Position numbers and translations under genes: made by a program
Source: Planctomycetota bacterium
Lineage (GTDB): Bacteria > Planctomycetota > Phycisphaerae > Tepidisphaerales > Tepidisphaeraceae
NCBI GenBank assembly: GCA_026693085.1
Contig: JAPLNB010000258.1
Coordinates: 1-44,142, forward strand
Direction of reading: 5' to 3'
DNA length: 44,142 nt
The notes under the pieces: model-generated
Database searches by the model: none
The model's input: the letters and a program-made list of their open reading frames with translations, nothing else
Told to the model about the DNA's origin: nothing
Shown: in pieces, positions 43,801 to 44,142 of the stretch
Numbering within the stretch: the first letter of the stretch is position 1
Layout: each line of letters opens with the position of its first letter

Positions 43801-44142
43801 ACGATCGTGGATACGGTCACCAGCCAGCAGTTTACGACGACCTATACCCTGGACCTGGTGAAGGCCCTCGGCGGGACCTGGGCGTACATCGGTTGGACAG
43901 GCGCCACCGGCGGCGAGAACGCCACCCAGGATATTCTGAGCCTGACCTTCGACTCCAAGGAGCCGACGCCCCCGCTCGCCGATTGGATCATCGACGGCAC
44001 GGACAGCGCCGACACCGTCAGCCTCAAGCTCGACGGCGCCAACGTCAAGCTCCTGAAGGCCGACGGCAGCACGTTGGATCAGAGAGCCATCAGCGCCATC
44101 ACTGGCATCGTCCTCAATGCCAAGCTCGGCGATGACGTGATC
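37894..44142 (+). CDS. Giant multidomain surface protein (LamG, PA14, fibronectin III, lectin-like), C-terminus cut by edge
   Basis: At least 2083 residues in one open frame. After a basic N-terminus comes FEALESRQLLS at 38-48, the planctomycetal surface-protein motif. Domain order by residue: LamG-like (about 55-245); Fn3 (about 255-345, SWTDNASNASGFKVERA); PA14 (about 360-520, YAFFTQTDDGARLYIDG); Fn3 (about 545-630); PA14 (about 635-815, FYTRTDDAVRLYVNG); Fn3 (about 825-920); unassigned beta-rich part (about 925-1310); two Fn3 (about 1320-1500); unassigned (about 1505-1710, with a DTDGDGVPD calcium-like loop); Fn3 (about 1715-1805); L-type lectin-like (about 1810-2010); and a beta region starting DGTDSADTVSLKL, like the N-part of RTX repeats. 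It is probably an adhesin or carbohydrate-binding matrix protein. AAGGAG precedes ATG 37894 by about 9 bases. Confidence 0.85.
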   Translation, partial: MRTITSRPWGSSRSTIDSTKRRRGNVLAAAVASARPVFEALESRQLLSQTILYHFEDADVSSLADSSGNSNTGSGQSGAVFDTGKVGQGVTLDGAAAYISAPVDLQPWLGDTGSLATWIKTTQVGSNTTYEAPGLAGGDQNGAASDVFWGILNASGQIGITVGNNAAVNSPAPVNDGLWHHVAFTRNGTTGALQVYVDGFMRNSATQTAGSLGHPFAQIGGMVDDTGLAYGYFNGTLDDVAVYDSVATAAQIAQLYNPGGALPAAPTDLAVLQTGSAAVLMSWTDNASNASGFKVERATNIAGPFTEIADVTGTTYKATGLAPNTPYYFRVRAYNPSTSGTIQYSAYTNVPTTTTGPAAVVGTGTGLMGIYFDDGGYPSAADPNTPDLNAAWTGKLRTRTDATVNFNWGAGAPMQGMGADTFGVRWIGQIEAQYTENYAFFTQTDDGARLYIDGNLVIDDLTYHGIGAERTSETLVPGGIALNAGQKYTVMLEMFENAGDAGARLLWSSFSTEKAIIPQTQVYAANQPTKPSAASSVQPVAGWDNGGIAEATSNVVTLTWQNSNDVSNLIGYKILRSNTSGGTYTEIARVGGQQFVDGSVYPGKAYYYKVVAYNLAGDATASAASPVVNTTALPVQPGLLGSYYDNITLQGLSRHIRADGDIAWNVESTVFARQFGVVNWPDIAPSDPAAAPIIDSPLNTGVTTIDDGENLSIRWEGLFTAATNDTYTFYTRTDDAVRLYVNGQRLIAAPDANNFTVGQGDPGIPGNTGSITLNAGTYPILMEYNQGTGGGRAELRWKGPGMATYAMLTTMGVEDGASQVLSSKVNTPAAPTGFTAAVGAVTVGLSWTDNATNEFLQRVEMSTDAGATWSTLTEMPGISNVGGAAAAVSYFVSGLASNTAYRFRLTVINSAGEQVSTVNVTTKVPPPMNATSVSVSGDTNLTTEGKLSWSHWGFGHNTQVWNSGPAGTSLIMNVVETGGVNEPTDTITAKWTGQTWLTTQANEPLLNTPVGTPFTLGTIQHLAPAFVDRNHAYSNLLDPPTPMPFYLVGCDYIMTGNDNRDRANYRLDVTIGKPARVYMLIDNRLSDGDNTTPPTFGPANMQWILDQQWTPTNAGLNRSQNTAFPDEMGFDEGANGDIQQYFSIYYKDFSAGTFTLRQPDNAGRNMYGVVIKESVGTNIVPVGSGTIVFGDTPGKTFSWTNGAPTIASPFPIDDTLAMAGAGNGFSFNVSAQNYSKRLNVYLAADVGTTGLFSASVSDGSIAPFSQTVTGAGDPSKPANYMFSIDFQAENPQQTLFVSWVNQSATGKIYLSADTIVEAPPFAPSLADATAVAGGGIRVSWQDNSINETQFKIERKGPGQADFVQIATVGPNTTAWTDADLTRTPNGEYFYRVRGSNTAGDSDYTNIDSVIEQLPAAPIFGVGPDDSKVTIAWQLRPGVTSYNIKRATSAAGPFTNIAPNVTGSLFVDTTVTNRTTYYYVMSSVKQGFEGPDSAVQSAMPSPKQEWIKVNFTVSGGEDVAGYVRDDGYQFGGGSYDVAGNTYYFGWELFSDTDGDGVPDTFVPTDNTVNSRNRNSANSGGDERLDSLSHLQKNLANNQTFNADMWEIDVPNGDYRILIASGDPDNVDAYFAIDAENVLAVRGQPNTGNRFISGVDDLGLFVDVTVTDGKLTITNDLAEQAKFAAATGATGTNAANNKIDYIEIYRLVETATRPAAPTDLTAESTTNVVKLTWVDASNNEDGFKIERRLGTGAWTEIADRTYAQTSYPGSPTFTDYPPAAGTYSYRVYSYNNAGKSTAASNIATAVVTVAPPLHFDNFDTFDTALWQLNDPALTPPTVIPGDDSHNLIRLTESLNDQTASAFTTYGYDIRAFDAKFKLRFSGGSGTPADGIVFALQSQAPTALGGGGGSLGFNGIRPAVGVKFDIYAGQLGQTGLYVNSDVNADGPQTGLAFLSGNVYEVTLDYNGTTLKQTIVDTVTSQQFTTTYTLDLVKALGGTWAYIGWTGATGGENATQDILSLTFDSKEPTPPLADWIIDGTDSADTVSLKLDGANVKLLKADGSTLDQRAISAITGIVLNAKLGDDVI

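Noticed and set aside
1..44142. CRISPR arrays, tRNA or rRNA genes, IS elements, prophage
   Set aside because: I looked for regular spaced repeats, cloverleaf patterns, transposase motifs and terminal inverted repeats and found none.

Overview
The window looks like chromosome from a planctomycete, most likely of the Phycisphaerae. Two predicted surface or secreted proteins (30377-30886 minus; 37894 to the right edge) carry the LESRQLLS N-terminal motif typical of exported planctomycetal proteins. Other supporting features are a fused AroD-AroE, a stand-alone nuoC, a duplicated DUF3467 protein and general high GC. No rRNA, tRNA, CRISPR array, insertion sequence or prophage was recognised, so this is mainly core chromosome with a few accessory genes (NYN, Uma2).

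Layout. 1-3715: an ABC-2 permease cut by the left edge, a PilZ protein, a NYN nuclease-like protein, an N-terminally short Uma2 protein and an unknown protein. 4532-8108: an OFA-type MFS carrier followed by acetyl-CoA synthetase, which has an in-frame amber codon. 8402-10550 (minus): HDOD and NeuC-type UDP-GlcNAc 2-epimerase. 10799-14751: double DUF3467, pdxJ, dapA and aroDE, all on plus. 14886-18504: degenerate HD-GYP, nuoC, nadB. 19146-23163: WecA-like phosphoglycosyltransferase, UDP-glucose dehydrogenase, TPR lipoprotein. 23343-26560: GT2 glycosyltransferase, a distant BshC-like protein and a sugar-isomerase-like TIM barrel, the first two overlapping by ATGA. 26880-30226: unknown protein and glgP. 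30377-31477 (minus): RTX-type protein and OsmC. 31658-34145: rpsP, trmD, rplS, lipoprotein, yraN. 34218-35237: promoter, aromatic leader peptide, attenuator and a DAHP synthase gene with an internal deletion. 35412-37398: PAP2 phosphatase and PQQ-type propeller protein. From 37894 a giant multidomain surface protein runs off the right edge.

How the genes fit together. Shikimate metabolism appears twice: aroDE, and a DAHP synthase locus behind a textbook-looking transcription attenuator. The leader peptide has eight aromatic residues out of 24, and its stop codon lies inside the antiterminator arm. NeuC, WecA-like, Ugd and GT2 proteins point to surface polysaccharide synthesis. PilZ and HD-GYP suggest cyclic-di-GMP signalling, although the GYP motif is degenerate. 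The OFA carrier beside acs suggests carboxylate uptake.

The most notable items are (1) the aromatic attenuator; (2) disruption of aroF just behind it, and of acs by a single stop, both either real decay or sequence/assembly error; (3) the GT2/BshC-like/TIM-barrel cluster, possibly an undescribed biosynthetic unit; (4) a strand-independent change of GC skew from G-rich to C-rich top strand, compatible with a replichore boundary. All calls come from reading the sequence; no database search was run.
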